Assembly: GCF_023091745.1 (NCBI RefSeq)
Contig: NC_068910.1
Location: 135,487,170 to 135,551,169 of the forward strand
DNA length: 64,000 nt
Direction of reading: 5' to 3'
From: Budorcas taxicolor
Taxonomy: Eukaryota; Chordata; Mammalia; Artiodactyla; Bovidae
The notes under the pieces were generated by a model that had not been told where the DNA came from, searched no databases, and saw only the letters and a list, made by a program, of their open reading frames with translations. Positions 1 through 10,639 of the stretch are shown here, piece after piece. The stretch's first letter is position 1. Each line of letters opens with the position of its first letter. The position numbers and the translations under genes were made by a program.

Positions 1-310
1 CAGGATTGCCACACCAAATTACATGCTTGGAAAGTCTTTATTCTCCTTATCTCCCCCTTCATCCAGTTCATGCACGCTCAGGAATCACTGTAAGCGTTAC
101 TTCTGTCAATTCCTGTGCTGAGCATTCTCTATACTTCCTCCTCCCCACTCTCACCGCTGTGATACTCTACTACATACATGGATATACTGCCAAGCATTAA
201 ATGCTCATTTACTTTCTGTTTCCTCCAGAAGAGCAGGAGCTTCTTGAACATAGGGACTCGTTTGTGTCTCGGTATCCCCAGCCCTAGCACTGTCGTTTGC
301 TTGTGTGTTA
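1..310 (+). repeat. L2 LINE 3' remnant
   Basis: The right half (GCAGGAGCTTCTTGAACATA, GTATCCCCAGCCCTAGCACT) matches the 3' end of ancient L2. No coding remains. Confidence 0.6.
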
Positions 311-419
311 CCAACATCCAGCAGGCTTAGAACTATCTCATAGTACTTCAGCTAACCAGTCGGTACACAGGGAAAGAAGCGCCAGACTTCAATCAAAAAA
401 GCCTTCTATATCCTTTGAA

Positions 420-537
420 TTTTTTTTTTCATGGCCAAGCCAATGTTTGCAGGATCTAAGTTCCTCAAGCAGGGACTGAACCAGGGCCCTGGCAGTGAAA
501 GCACTGGATCTTAACCACTGGACTGCCAGAGAATTCC
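420..537 (-). mobile_element. CHR-type tRNA-Glu SINE
   Basis: Minus-strand SINE ending CCACTGGACTGCCAGAGAAT, with reversed B box GGACTGAACC. Confidence 0.85.
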
Positions 538-830
538 TCTATTCTTTGAATTTTAAACCACATATATTTATGTTTTAAATTTCCCTTATAAAAGCGATAT
601 GGTTACACTGTGGAAATCACTAACAGCAAGTGGGTATTTAGGAAAAATGAACTTAAGATAAAACTTCCACTTAAAGCATCACATACAAGTTTTTAAAATG
701 GTATTATCTCAATATAAAGTGATAATCATAAGCTACAAAAAAAGGTCAGATGATAAGAGTAGCTAAAGCTCTGTCACAAAGCTGACAAATACACATCTAA
801 GATGCTAGTTTAAAAAAGAAAAAAAAAGAA
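538..830. other. Unassigned intronic sequence
   Basis: AT-rich, no gene or repeat recognised. Confidence 0.5.
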
Positions 831-1060
831 CTTCCCTGGTGGCCCGGACAGTAAAGAATTCACCTGCAATGCAGGAGATCCGGGTTCAAATTCTGGGTTA
901 GGAAGCTCCCCTGATGGAGGGAATGGCTACTCACTCCAGTACTCTTGCCCAGGAAATCCCAAGGACCGAGCTGGTGGGGGGGGGGGGGGGGGGCGGGGGC
1001 GGGTACAGTCCATGGAGTCACAAAGAGTCGGACACAACTGAGCAACTAACACTTTCACTT
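831..1060 (+). mobile_element. Bov-tA SINE with poly-G insertion
   Basis: Plus-strand Bov-tA. Where the family normally has a few Gs after GCCTGGT, this copy has an 18-G run (976-993) followed by CGGGGGCGGG. Confidence 0.88.
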
Positions 1061-1175
1061 TCCCTGGTGATCCAGTGGTTAAGAATCCACCTGCCAGTGC
1101 AGGGGACACAGATTCAATCCCTGGTCTGGAAGGACCCCACATGCCACAGAGCAACTAAGCCCTCTGTGCCATTTC
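1061..1175 (+). mobile_element. CHR-type tRNA-Glu SINE
   Basis: CCCTGGTGATCCAGTGGTTA through GATTCAATCCCTGGTCTGG. It is joined directly to the previous SINE. Confidence 0.8.
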
Positions 1176-1549
1176 TTCCGGCTGCAGATGTCTTTGTAAC
1201 CAAGGCAGATCCTCTGGTGGCACTTTATAGTGCCATGTCTTTGCATGATATGGAGAGTGATAGCAGTCACATCGGTCCCCTCATTTTTCCTGACAATATA
1301 CCAAATACCCACCTGCTAAGTTGTGACCCCTCTTCCTCACTCTGAAGCAGATATAGGAACAGACACTACTTTTCCACAAGGCTTTATCGCTATCCTTCTC
1401 TCTGCTAGCTCTTCTATCTTACAGCCTTTGGATACTCACTCAACTGGCCAGTTCTTACTTTTCTCAAACCAGTTCTCTCTCCTTAAATTCTCAGTCAGGC
1501 TAAACCAAAAGTTCTCAAGTTCTAAACTACATATAAAATAGACAAACAA
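1176..1549. other. Unassigned intronic sequence
   Basis: No repeat or gene recognised. Confidence 0.4.
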
Positions 1550-1710
1550 CAGGCTTTACTGTATAGCGTAGGAAACTACATTCAATATCTTGTAATAAAC
1601 ATAATGGAAGAGAATATGAAAAAAGAATATGTATAACTGAATCACTCTGCTGTACACTAACTACACTGCAAAAATTAACTATACTTCAATAAAAAGTAAT
1701 TTTTTAGTAA
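1550..1710 (+). mobile_element. L1 3' end fragment
   Basis: GTATAACTGAATCACTCTGC and AACTATACTTCAATAAAAAG are typical of cetartiodactyl L1 3' ends. Confidence 0.7.
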
Positions 1711-1867
1711 GTTCTCAAGTTCTAATATGTACAGATTTACATTCTCACCGTTAGAAAACACTTTAAAAAATGAAATCTCAAAACAAAAACAAATTCAACT
1801 TTTTGAGGGAAAAGAGGAAATCAAATATTCTAGTAGACAACTTTATGTTAGATAATTAATACAAACT

Positions 1868-1978
1868 CCACTCCAGTCCCACTCCAATATTCTGGCCTGG
1901 AGAATTCCATGGACTGTATATGTCGGTCCATGGGGGTCACAAAGAGTCAGACACGACTGAGCAACTTTCACTTTCACT
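1868..1978 (+). mobile_element. Bov-tA SINE 3' part
   Basis: CCACTCCAATATTCTGGCCT through CAGACACGACTGAGCAAC, 5' part missing. Confidence 0.82.
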
Positions 1979-2512
1979 GGGGGCATAAACAGCACAGATT
2001 TGATGAAAATTTTCCATATTATTACTCATAAAACCTAAGGCTTTGTTTCAGTGCTTTTTTAGTATTTTTACATTATGTCTAGGTATACTGGGTCATGTTA
2101 TTCTATTTCTTAAATGCTAGTCTAAAAGTTCAGTGTCTGTTGTACTCCACCATTTTAATTTACTCATCTACACAGCAGTTTCTGAAAATTAAAAGGTTCA
2201 CATAGGTAAACTACTCTGGTTGTTTATTCTAGCAAGAGATGAATGAACTGTAACTTTTGCCTTATAAAAATAGTTTCTGAATGACATCTACTGATCTTTT
2301 TCTTTTCAGAGAATTAAGTGGCTGAAATTTGCACCATTCTGGCTTTTGTCTCTTGAGGTGCTTACCACGTTGCACTAAAGCACCACAAAAAGTACAAAGA
2401 ACATGCTGATGGGGAACTGAAACTCTCTTCTACTATAACAGCAACCAATCCTGGCTGCTTTCACTCCTTTTAAAATTTTTTCATAAGGAAATTCAGCTTA
2501 AAAATGATCACT
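1979..2512. other. Unassigned intronic sequence
   Basis: AT-rich, nothing recognised. Confidence 0.4.
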
Positions 2513-2645
2513 GCTGGGAATTCCCTGGCAGTCCAGTAGCTAGGACTCAGCCCTTTCAATACTGGGGCCAGGGTTCAATTCCTGGTCAGGGAACTGAGGT
2601 CCCACAAGCTTCGCAGCATAGCAAAACATAAACAAACAAATAAAA
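2513..2645 (+). mobile_element. CHR-type tRNA-Glu SINE
   Basis: GGGAATTCCCTGGCAGTCCA through GGTTCAATTCCTGGTCAGGG to an AAACAAACAAATAAA tail. Confidence 0.88.
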
Positions 2646-2990
2646 ATGACCACTGCATTCAAATGGTTATTGTCATCCTTCTCATCACTCTTCAACTATC
2701 TGAATTTCAATACCCCTGTTATGGGAACCATTTAGAGAACCTGTGAGTTCTGAAGTAAAATAGAAGATGCCATGAAAATCAGGAGCTTTAAAACCAATCC
2801 TCAGGCAAGTTGGCCCATCAAAATATGGTCTGCCTATCCCAAAAGTCTTTTCCTAAATGCCTAAGAAATTTTTTCACTTTATGATGCTGCCTAAAATGCT
2901 ACCACTTAAGGTATTAATTTGGGTGAACAAACACCCTTTTTGAAAGTATAAACACTTAACTGAAGAGTTAAGGATGTATCAATTCTTTGT
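2646..2990. other. Unassigned intronic sequence
   Basis: No gene or repeat recognised. Confidence 0.4.
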
Positions 2991-3590
2991 GGAAACAGTG
3001 ACAGATTTTATTTTCTTGGACTCCAAAATCACTGCACTTGATGACTGCAGCCATAAAACTAAAAGATGCTTGCTCCTTGGAAGGAAGCTATGACAAACCT
3101 GGACAGAGTATTAAAAAGTAGAGACATCACTTAGTCGACAAAAGGCCATATAGTCAAAGCTATGGTTTTTCCAACAGCTGTGTACAGACGTGAGAGTTGG
3201 ACCATAAAGAAGGCTGAGCACCAAAGAATTGATGCTTTCAAATTGTGTTGCTGGAGAAGACTCTTGAGAGTCATCTGGACTGCAAGGAGATCAAACTAGT
3301 CAATCCTAAAGGCAATCAGTCCTGAATATTCATTGGAAGAACTGGTGCTGAAGCTCCAATACTCTTGCCACCTGATGTGAAGGACTAATTTGTTGGAAAA
3401 GACTCTGATGCTGGGAAAGATTGAGGGCAGAAGCGGGTGACAGAGGTTGAGATGGCTGGATAGCATCATCGACCCAAGGGACATGAGTTTGAGCAAACTC
3501 CAGGAGATAATGAAGGACACGGAATCCTGACACACTGCAGTCCACGGGGTTGCAGAGTCGGACATGACTTAGCGAGTGAACCACCACCAT
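2991..3590 (+). mobile_element. BovB 3' fragment
   Basis: Plus-strand BovB 3' end. It shows degraded versions of the GCTATGACAAACCTGGACAG, GAGAGTTGGACCATAAAGAA and GGATAGCATCATCGAC signatures and ends AGAGTCGGACATGACTTAGC. It is 5'-truncated, as usual for target-primed insertions. It lies in UBXN7 intron 1, opposite to the gene. Confidence 0.88.
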
Positions 3591-3639
3591 TATTTTAGAA
3601 TGTGGATTAACTCAATCGTGATGAAAAAAAGTGGAAGTA

Positions 3640-3900
3640 TTAGTCACTCAGTTGTGTCCAACTCTTTGTGACCCCAAGACTCTGGGCTTCCCTGGTGGCT
3701 CAGATGGTTAAAAAGAAAAGAAAAAAATCTGCCTGCAACGCGGGAGACCCAGGTTCAATTCCTGGGTTGGAAAGATTCCCTGAAGGAAATAGCAACCCAC
3801 TCCAGTACTCTTGCCTGGAAAATCCCATGGACAGAGGAGCCTAGTGGGCTGCATTCCACAGGGTCACAAAGAGTCAGACACGACTGAGCGACTTCACTTT
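3640..3900 (+). mobile_element. Bov-tA SINE (plus arm of an inverted pair)
   Basis: After a short minus-oriented Bov-A piece (3645-3682), a full plus-strand Bov-tA runs from CTTCCCTGGTGGCTCAGATG (3687) to GACACGACTGAGCGACTTC. An A-rich insertion (AAAAAGAAAAGAAAAAAA) lies in its tRNA-like head. Confidence 0.88.
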
Positions 3901-3906
3901 CTTTGC

Positions 3907-4065
3907 AACCTCATAGAATGTAGCCCACCAGGCTCCTCTGTCCATGAAATCCTCCAGGCAAGAATACTGGAGTGGGTAGCCATTCCCTTTCCCAGCAAAT
4001 ATTCCCAGGGATCGAACCCAGGTCTCCTGCATTGCAAGCAGATTCTTTACCACCTGAGCCACCAG
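3907..4065 (-). mobile_element. Bov-tA SINE (minus arm of the pair)
   Basis: Minus-strand Bov-tA (CCCACCAGGCTCCTCTGTCC ... CACCTGAGCCACCAG) starting a few bases after the plus copy ends. Confidence 0.88.
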
Positions 4066-4076
4066 CTGCTTATAAC

Positions 4077-4335
4077 TCACTTCAGTCGTGTCCGACTCTG
4101 TGCGACCCCAGAGACGGCAGCCCACGAGCCTCTGCCGTCCCTGAGATTCTCCAGGCAAGAATACTGGAGTGGGTTGCCATTTCCTTCTCCAATGCATGAA
4201 AGTGAAAAGTGAAAGTGAAGTCGCTCAGTCGTGTCCGACTCTTAGCGACCCCATGGACTACAGCCCACCAGGCTCCTCTGTCCATGGGATTTTCCAGGCA
4301 AAAGTACCGGAGTGGGTTGCCATTGCCTTCTCCAA
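4077..4335 (-). mobile_element. Bov-A2 dimeric SINE
   Basis: Two minus-oriented Bov-A monomers joined by GTGAAAAGTGAAAGTGAAGT, each with GTCGTGTCCGACTCT. Confidence 0.88.
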
Positions 4336-4659
4336 AGCCCCTAAAACCCACTTCCACCTGACATCCAGTAACAATAAATTGAGCGTTAAGATAAGGTAGG
4401 GGAGTTGGTTCAGGAAAACAGGGATGTCAGTGGCTTTAGCATCCCAAGTGCCTTTGGAGGGAAAGACAAGAAAGGCCTACATGAAATGCCACACGGTTGG
4501 TGGTACGGAGGAGTAACTCAGGGCATCAAAAAGATACAGAGCTCCTGGGGATAGACACACCGAACAGTTCAAAAGAAAGTATCAAAATTATTGTTCTGGC
4601 CAGTCCTATACCCCAAAATGAAGAGAAAAGATTCACATTTCCTTCTGTTCTCAGGTGGG

Positions 4660-4900
4660 GGAGTATAATAGAGCCATTAAGAGCCTGGATACTATCAGAT
4701 AAACCTGAATTTGAATCCTAGTTCTGTCATTCACTATTTGTGTAACTTTGAGCTAGTCACTAATTTCTCTAGCCTTCATTTTTCTCAGTTACAAAATGCA
4801 GATATTACCAATTTCATGAAGTCCTTGTATGGATTAAGAAAATGCACATTAAAGAATGTGGCACAGCTCCTTATTGGCAAATAGTGGCTGTTACTAAAAA
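4660..4900 (+). repeat. MIR SINE
   Basis: AATCCTAGTTCTGTCATTCA, TTGAGCTAGTCACTAATTTC and CAGTTACAAAATGCAGATAT follow MIR order. Confidence 0.7.
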
Positions 4901-4937
4901 TAGATTGTCTCCAGTTATATGATGTGCGCTATGTGTT

Positions 4938-5140
4938 AAGTCACTCAGTCATGTCCGACTCTCTGTGACCCCAGACCGCAGCCCGCCAGGCTCCTCTGTC
5001 CATGGGGATTCTCCAGGCAAGAATACTAGTGGGGGCTGCCATGCCCTCCTCCAGGGGATCTTCCCAACCCAGGGATCGAACCCAGGTCTACTGCATTGCA
5101 GGCGAATTCTTTACCATCTGAGTCACCAGTCAAGCTATAC
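4938..5140 (-). mobile_element. Bov-tA SINE
   Basis: Minus strand, AGTCACTCAGTCATGTCCGA to CATCTGAGTCACCAG. Confidence 0.88.
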
Positions 5141-5483
5141 GTCAATGAAATAAAATGAAAGATACTGGAAGTATGAAGCATGAATATTTATTTATAGCTA
5201 TGGAGAACCACATTACATCAGAGAGTAAATAGGCAGAGTAAGACATTTCACTGTTTTCTTTCCCTCGTTCATCTGCTGCTATGAACATATGTTTCATTCA
5301 TGTTAAACATTCATTTTTTTTTAAAGCAGTATAATAGAAGAAGCAAAAACATTACTCTAAAAAAGTGAATGCTATGGATAAAGAGTAAAATACAAAAAAG
5401 GGATCTGCTCTGAAAAAAATCTGTAACAGCTAGACAGCATACCAGTGTGGCTGAGGAGAAGCATTAAGAGCTGATGCAGGGAG

Positions 5484-5600
5484 TTTCCTGGCAGTCCAGT
5501 GGATAAGACTTGGGGCGTTCACTGCCCAGAGCCTGGGTTCAATCCGTGGTAGGGAAACTAAGATCCCACAAGCCAGTGTGGCAAAAAAATAAAAAGAGTT
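5484..5600 (+). mobile_element. CHR-type tRNA-Glu SINE
   Basis: GGAGTTTCCTGGCAGTCCAG through GGTTCAATCCGTGGTAGGG to an A-rich end. Confidence 0.85.
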
Positions 5601-6329
5601 GATGTAGAGACCAAGGAAACTGTAATAAAAGTTTAAGTGAGCATTCCATAGATCTATTGAACTACAGATTAAAACAATTTATTAAAAGGGATTATACCAG
5701 GAATGACTTGAAGACACTAAAGCTATAATAAAGGAAATAATAACTGTGACAGCTGGGGACAGAAGGTGTCAACATTCACGGCTTGGAACTGCTGTTCCTA
5801 TCTGTAATCCTCACTTGACCATTTAGTGCTAGAATCTAGGCAGCATATCCTAGAGTGGGCCCTACTGTAAACCTGTTGACAATTTGACAGGATAACTTCC
5901 AACACTGGAGCTTGTCAGGATGACCTAAGAGCTTTCCCAAAGAAAGGGTCTCTACCTATTTGATTTTTTCAAAAAGAAGCACATGCTAAATCCTGGCATG
6001 ACTGAAGAAGGCAGTATTAGCGAGGGACTCAAGAAGCAAAGTACACAATTCACTTTTTTAAATAAAGTCGTATTATCTGAGCCATCTGTGCTTGTATAAT
6101 CAGGCATTCTAAGTTTTATCACTTGCTGTGTCACGAAGTGTATCCTTTTAGAAACAAAAGATAACTGAAGGATAATTAAAGGTTCTAGTGGTTCTTAACG
6201 TCAGGAAGTACCAGAGGCATTTAGAAATGTAAGATACCATTATGTTTCATGAATACGGGGTCGGGAGCACTACTGGCATTTAATAGAGAAGCCAGATGTG
6301 CCTCAGAAGATTGGAAAACGTCCCTCTTC
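5601..6329. other. Unassigned intronic sequence
   Basis: No gene or clear repeat seen. Confidence 0.4.
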
Positions 6330-6455
6330 CCCTAAAGACTGCACACACCTTCATTTCAGAATTTTGGCCTCCAGAACTGCGAGAGTAACTATGCTAAGCA
6401 ATGTAGTTTGTATTAATGTGTTATAGCAGCCAGAGGACACTAATACAAGTGCTAA
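6330..6455 (+). mobile_element. MaLR LTR 3' fragment
   Basis: TTTGGCCTCCAGAACTGCGA through GCCAGAGGACACTAATACAA is the 3' end of an MST/MLT1-type LTR. Confidence 0.65.
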
Positions 6456-6777
6456 ATCTTCTGCAATGAATAGAACAGACCTATAGAACAAAACATTGTT
6501 TTAGCCGAAATGCCAACAATACTTCCACTTAGCTAAACAGCGGAACAGAAAGTTAACTGAGAGAGCAGAGGAAAAGTGAGGAGGCCTAAATGATATAGAG
6601 GAAAAGAATAGCAATAAAACAAATTTAATCAAGTTACAAGTTTTACCTATATACTTAGAGGTAGTAACAATTTTTGATGAGTCAGCAGTAAAAAAATTTG
6701 AACTTCTAATTACATTCAGAATGAAGAACAAATCTTTGTTTAAAGGGGAAGGGGAGACCTTTAAAAGAAGCTTGCAG
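6456..6777. other. Unassigned intronic sequence
   Basis: AT-rich, nothing recognised. Confidence 0.4.
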
Positions 6778-6898
6778 GGTCTTCCTGGTGGTCCAGTGGT
6801 TAAGACTCTGCCCTTCCACTTCAGGGAGCATGGGTTCAATCCCTGGTTGGGAAACTAAGATCCCACATGCCCTATATTGTGGCAAAAAAACAAAAACA
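6778..6898 (+). mobile_element. CHR-type tRNA-Glu SINE
   Basis: CTTCCTGGTGGTCCAGTGGT through GGTTCAATCCCTGGTTGGG to GCAAAAAAACAAAAAC. Confidence 0.9.
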
Positions 6899-6996
6899 AC
6901 TAAGCAGCTTGCAGATTCAAACTATCTATAAAGCTGTTCTGGGCTTAGTTTGAGGTCTCAATATTATAGGTAGCAGCAGGACAGCTTAATCCTGCT

Positions 6997-7505
6997 GTGT
7001 CTTAGTTTGTTCAGGCTGCTGTAACAAAAATATCATAGATCGGGTAGCTTAAACAACATACATTTATTTCCCACAATTCTGGAGGCTGGGAAGTCAAAGG
7101 TCAGCCTCCAGCAGACATGGTGTATAGCGCAGGCCCTCCTCCTGGTTGATAAGACAGTTCTGCTCTCAGTGTGTACCTGCATGGTGGAAGGGGCCAAACA
7201 CTCTCTGGGGTCTCTAGTTTAAGGACACTAGTGGTGATGGTTTAGTTACTAAGTCGTGTCCGACTCTCTTTGACCCCATGGATGATAGGGCTCCTCTGTC
7301 CATGGGATTTTCCAGGCAAGAATGCTGGTGGGGGTTGTCATTTCCTTCTCTGTTAAGGACTAGTCCCATTCATAAGGACCCCACCTTCATGAACTAATCA
7401 CTTTCCAAAGGCCCCACCTCCTAACACCATGACACTGGGCAAGGGGGTAATCTGGATTTCAAAATACGAATTTGGGGAAGGACACAAAAACTCAGTCCAT
7501 AAAAC
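6997..7505 (-). mobile_element. MLT1-type LTR split by a SINE
   Basis: Reverse-oriented MaLR LTR (CTTAGTTTGTTCAGGCTGCT, TTCTGGAGGCTGGGAAGTCA, ending ACTCAGTCCATAAAAC). A Bov-tA piece interrupts it at 7232-7354. Confidence 0.85.
7232..7354 (-). mobile_element. Bov-tA SINE inside MLT1
   Basis: Minus-strand truncated Bov-tA (AGTCGTGTCCGACTCTCTTT ... GTCATTTCCTTCTC). It is flanked by AAGGACACTAG (7221-7231) and AAGGACTAG (7355-7363), a target duplication whose right copy lost two bases. Confidence 0.85.
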
Positions 7506-8144
7506 CCAGTAATCATATCTACAGCAGGAATCTCACTTTACTGTTTCTCACCACTTGCGCTCTTTTTACTTATCCATTACCTTTTTTTCCATATGCTTTA
7601 GCTTGCTAATGGCACCAAAGAGCATTAACCCAGCTTTGGCACACAATTTATCAGTGGCCATCTCCTTGTTGCTTGATGCCTCTTAGTTTACACCTTCCCT
7701 ATTAACGACATAATACAGGAAAGAGCACCAAACCTATAATGTGGTCTGTGTCTCTACCACAGCTGGAAGGATGAAGAGACATTCCAAACTTTAGCAGTCC
7801 CTTCTACCTATCCTCTACACTATTTTCAATGCCCAAACAGTCTCTTCACTATTATCAAGGAACCTAAGTATAGCAGTCACAGAGACTTCTTTTAAAAGAA
7901 AGAAAAAAAAAACCCCTCTATAGACCTTTTCTTTCCCAAAGGGTTAGAGCACAGAAATGACAGGGACACAAATTGATTACATTTTGGTTCTACATTTCCC
8001 CTAGAAATGATAACAAAGTAAGCCAGACAGTCTACCAAGGAAATGAGAGTCAGTGATAGTTGCAAGAAGTAAAATGCAAGTTCAACGTCCTCATCAGTTT
8101 CCCATCCAGGAGTTTTTAAGCATTGAGGAATAGAAAAATACTTT
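7506..8144. other. Unassigned intronic sequence
   Basis: Mixed composition, no gene or repeat recognised. Confidence 0.4.
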
Positions 8145-8369
8145 TTTTATTTTATATACAATAACTATGGAGAACAGTATGGAGGTTCCTTAAAAACGGA
8201 ACCACCATGTGATACAGCAGTTCCACTCTTGGGCATATATCCAGAGAAAACGATAATCCGAAAGGATACATGCACCCCCAATGTTCACTGCAGTGCTGTT
8301 TACAGGAGCCAAGACACGGAAGCAACCTAAATATCCACTGACAGAGCAATGGATAAAGAAGATATGTCA

Positions 8370-8410
<41 letters not shown>

Positions 8411-8805
8411 CAATATTACTCAGCCATAAAAAAAGAATGAAATAATGCCATTTGCACCAACATGGATGGACCTGGAGATTATCACACTAAGTGAAGTAAG
8501 TCGGGCAGAGAAAGACAAATATCGTAAGATATCATTCAGGTGTAGAACGTAATTATTTTTTAAAAAACAATACAAAGGAACAGATTAACAAAATAGAAAC
8601 ACACACTGAAAACAAACTTATGGTTACCAAAGCAGAAACGTGGGTTGGAGGGGAGCAGGGAACAAATCAGGAGTTGGGATAAACATACACACACTACTAT
8701 ACATAAGACAGATAACCAACAAGGGCCTACTGTATAGCACAGGGAACTCTATACTCAATATTCTGTGATAACCAGTATGAGAAAAGAATCTAAAAAAGAA
8801 TGAAT
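8145..8805 (+). mobile_element. L1 3' region with a (CA)19 expansion
   Basis: L1 ORF2 C-terminal and 3'UTR sequence (GGAGAACAGTATGGAGGTTC, ATATTACTCAGCCATAAAAA). It is interrupted by the dinucleotide repeat at 8372-8409 and ends where a short SINE begins. All reading frames carry stops. Confidence 0.8.
8372..8409 (+). repeat. (CA)19 microsatellite
   Basis: A perfect run of 19 CA units within the L1 segment, probably polymorphic. Confidence 0.95.
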
Positions 8806-8809
8806 ATAG

Positions 8810-8862
8810 GGACTTCCCTGGTGGTTTATAATACACCTTACAATGCAGGGGACACGGAAACT
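8810..8862 (+). mobile_element. CHR-type SINE 5' fragment
   Basis: The head of a tRNA-Glu SINE (GGGACTTCCCTGGTGG ... ACAATGCAGGGGACACGG) with the rest missing. Confidence 0.65.
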
Positions 8863-8959
8863 TTCATAGCAATCTGATTAAGAATAATTTTATGTCTGTT
8901 GTCTCTAATAAAATAAAGTTGGGCTTGAAAGATGTTTGGATGGCAAACTATCATATGAA

Positions 8960-9830
8960 AAAATAATATTATTAGTCACTAAGGAAATGCAAATTAAAAC
9001 CACAATGCCCTACAATAACACATCTATTAAAATAGTTATAGAAAATTAAAAATACCAGAAGGGCAGCTGGAACTCTTATACACTGCTGACAGGAACATAA
9101 AATGGTTAAGACTCAGGAAAATAGTACAGTAATTCCTTAAAATGACACACCTATCATACAATCCCACTCCTAGTTATTTATCCAAAGGAAATGAAAACTT
9201 ACGTTCATACACTGTACACTAACATTTTTAGCAGCTTTATTTATATAATCTCCCAAACAAGAAACAATTATCCATTCATTTCATCACTGCATAAACAAAT
9301 TGCAGTATATCCATACAATGGCATATTATTCACAATAAAAAGGAACCACTCATAGCACAATGACATGAATGAGTCTCAAACGCAGTATCCTAAGTAAAAG
9401 AAGCCAGACTAAAAAGAAACCTGACCACACATGGTGATTCTATTTATGTCAGGGGTCCCCAATCTCCAGGCCACAGGCATGAGATTAGAAATATAGTGCA
9501 CAGTAAATGTAACATGCTTGAATCATCCCCAAACCATCTCCTGCTCCCCTAGTCTGTGCAAAAATTGACTTCCACAAAACCAGTCCCTGGTGCTAAAAAA
9601 AAAGTTGGGGACCGCTGATTTATATGACATTCTGGAAAAGAAGACATAGGCAAAAACATTAGGTTACAGGTAAGAAGAGGGGCTGACTACAAATGGGAAG
9701 GAGGAAATTCTGAGCCTAGAACTGGCCTACATCTTGACTGTGGCTTTATGATTGTATGCACATTATACACTAAAAACATTAAATTTTACTGTATGCAAAT
9801 TATACCTTTTTAAAAAACATGATTTAAGCT
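8960..9830 (+). mobile_element. Old L1 3' region split by a DNA transposon
   Basis: L1 ORF2-like sequence (GAAATGCAAATTAAAACCAC, CAATGGCATATTATTCACAA) up to 9449 continues after the insert at 9626 with a typical L1 3' end (GTATGCACATTATACACTAA). Too degraded for any frame. Confidence 0.7.
9450..9617. mobile_element. Short non-autonomous hAT-type DNA transposon
   Basis: Terminal inverted repeats CAGGGGTCCCCAA (9450-9462) and TTGGGGACCGCTG (9605-9617) match at 12 of 13 positions. They are flanked by an 8-bp target duplication, ATTTATGT at 9442-9449 and ATTTATAT at 9618-9625. This architecture is diagnostic of hAT elements. The 168-bp interior resembles a shortened mammalian hAT MITE and has no coding capacity. 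Confidence 0.85.
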
Positions 9831-9910
9831 TATATTTGGTATGTGTTCTTTTTATTTCAATTTTTAAGCAATAAATTTTTGTTGTAGTTTTACAAAAGTA
9901 TTGGTCAATG

Positions 9911-10032
9911 GGGAACTCCCTGGCAGTCCTGTGGTTAAGACACCACACTTTCACTGCTGAGGGCCTGGGTTTGATCCCTGGTCAGGGAACTGAGATCCCA
10001 CAAGCCACATGTGGCATGGCCAGAAAAATACA
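9911..10032 (+). mobile_element. CHR-type tRNA-Glu SINE
   Basis: GGAACTCCCTGGCAGTCCTG through GGTTTGATCCCTGGTCAGGG. Confidence 0.88.
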
Positions 10033-10109
10033 TTGTTTTATAAAGATTTTTTTTTAAAGCAGGAGGGGATTCTTCCTACAAATAAGTTTGAGACGCACTG
10101 ACCTAAACA

Positions 10110-10210
10110 TATAACCTTAAATCGTTTTACTTCTCTGAGCCTTCAATTCCTCATTTTAACTCAGAAATGGGTCAGTATGGTTGCAAAGATGTCTTCCAGC
10201 CCTAACCAGG
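10110..10210 (+). repeat. MIR-like remnant
   Basis: ACTTCTCTGAGCCTTCAATT resembles the MIR core, short and diverged. Confidence 0.4.
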
Positions 10211-10639
10211 AAAAATCTATAATTTCTAGTTTCCTAAAGTGCCTACATACTATCTGAGGTATCACCCTATTCCTGATGTTTGAAATACCACAGTCTCCTG
10301 GTTTTCCTCCTACATCTTTAGTTTCTTCCAGTCTTTGCACTTTCTTCTTTACTATCTGTTTGATGTGTTTCTTCAGCTTTACAGCCTGTTATAGTCTCAC
10401 ACGACACTCTCCCTACAAGATGCCATCCACTTTTATAGCTTCAGTTGCCATCAACATGACTCATTAGATGTCACTCTTCTTTCTGGATCCAAATATTCAT
10501 TTCCTTACTGAACAGCCCCATTTAGAAGTCCTAGAGACAGCAACTTATCTAAATCTGAACTAATCATCTCCCTAAACCTCTTCTACTATTCTAAATCGTC
10601 ACAAATTGTACTAGATATGCTTAGATGTCAAAAACAGAA

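Noticed and set aside
914..1345. 143-codon plus-strand frame
   Set aside because: It is a translated pair of SINEs with a poly-glycine stretch from the G18 run, not a gene.
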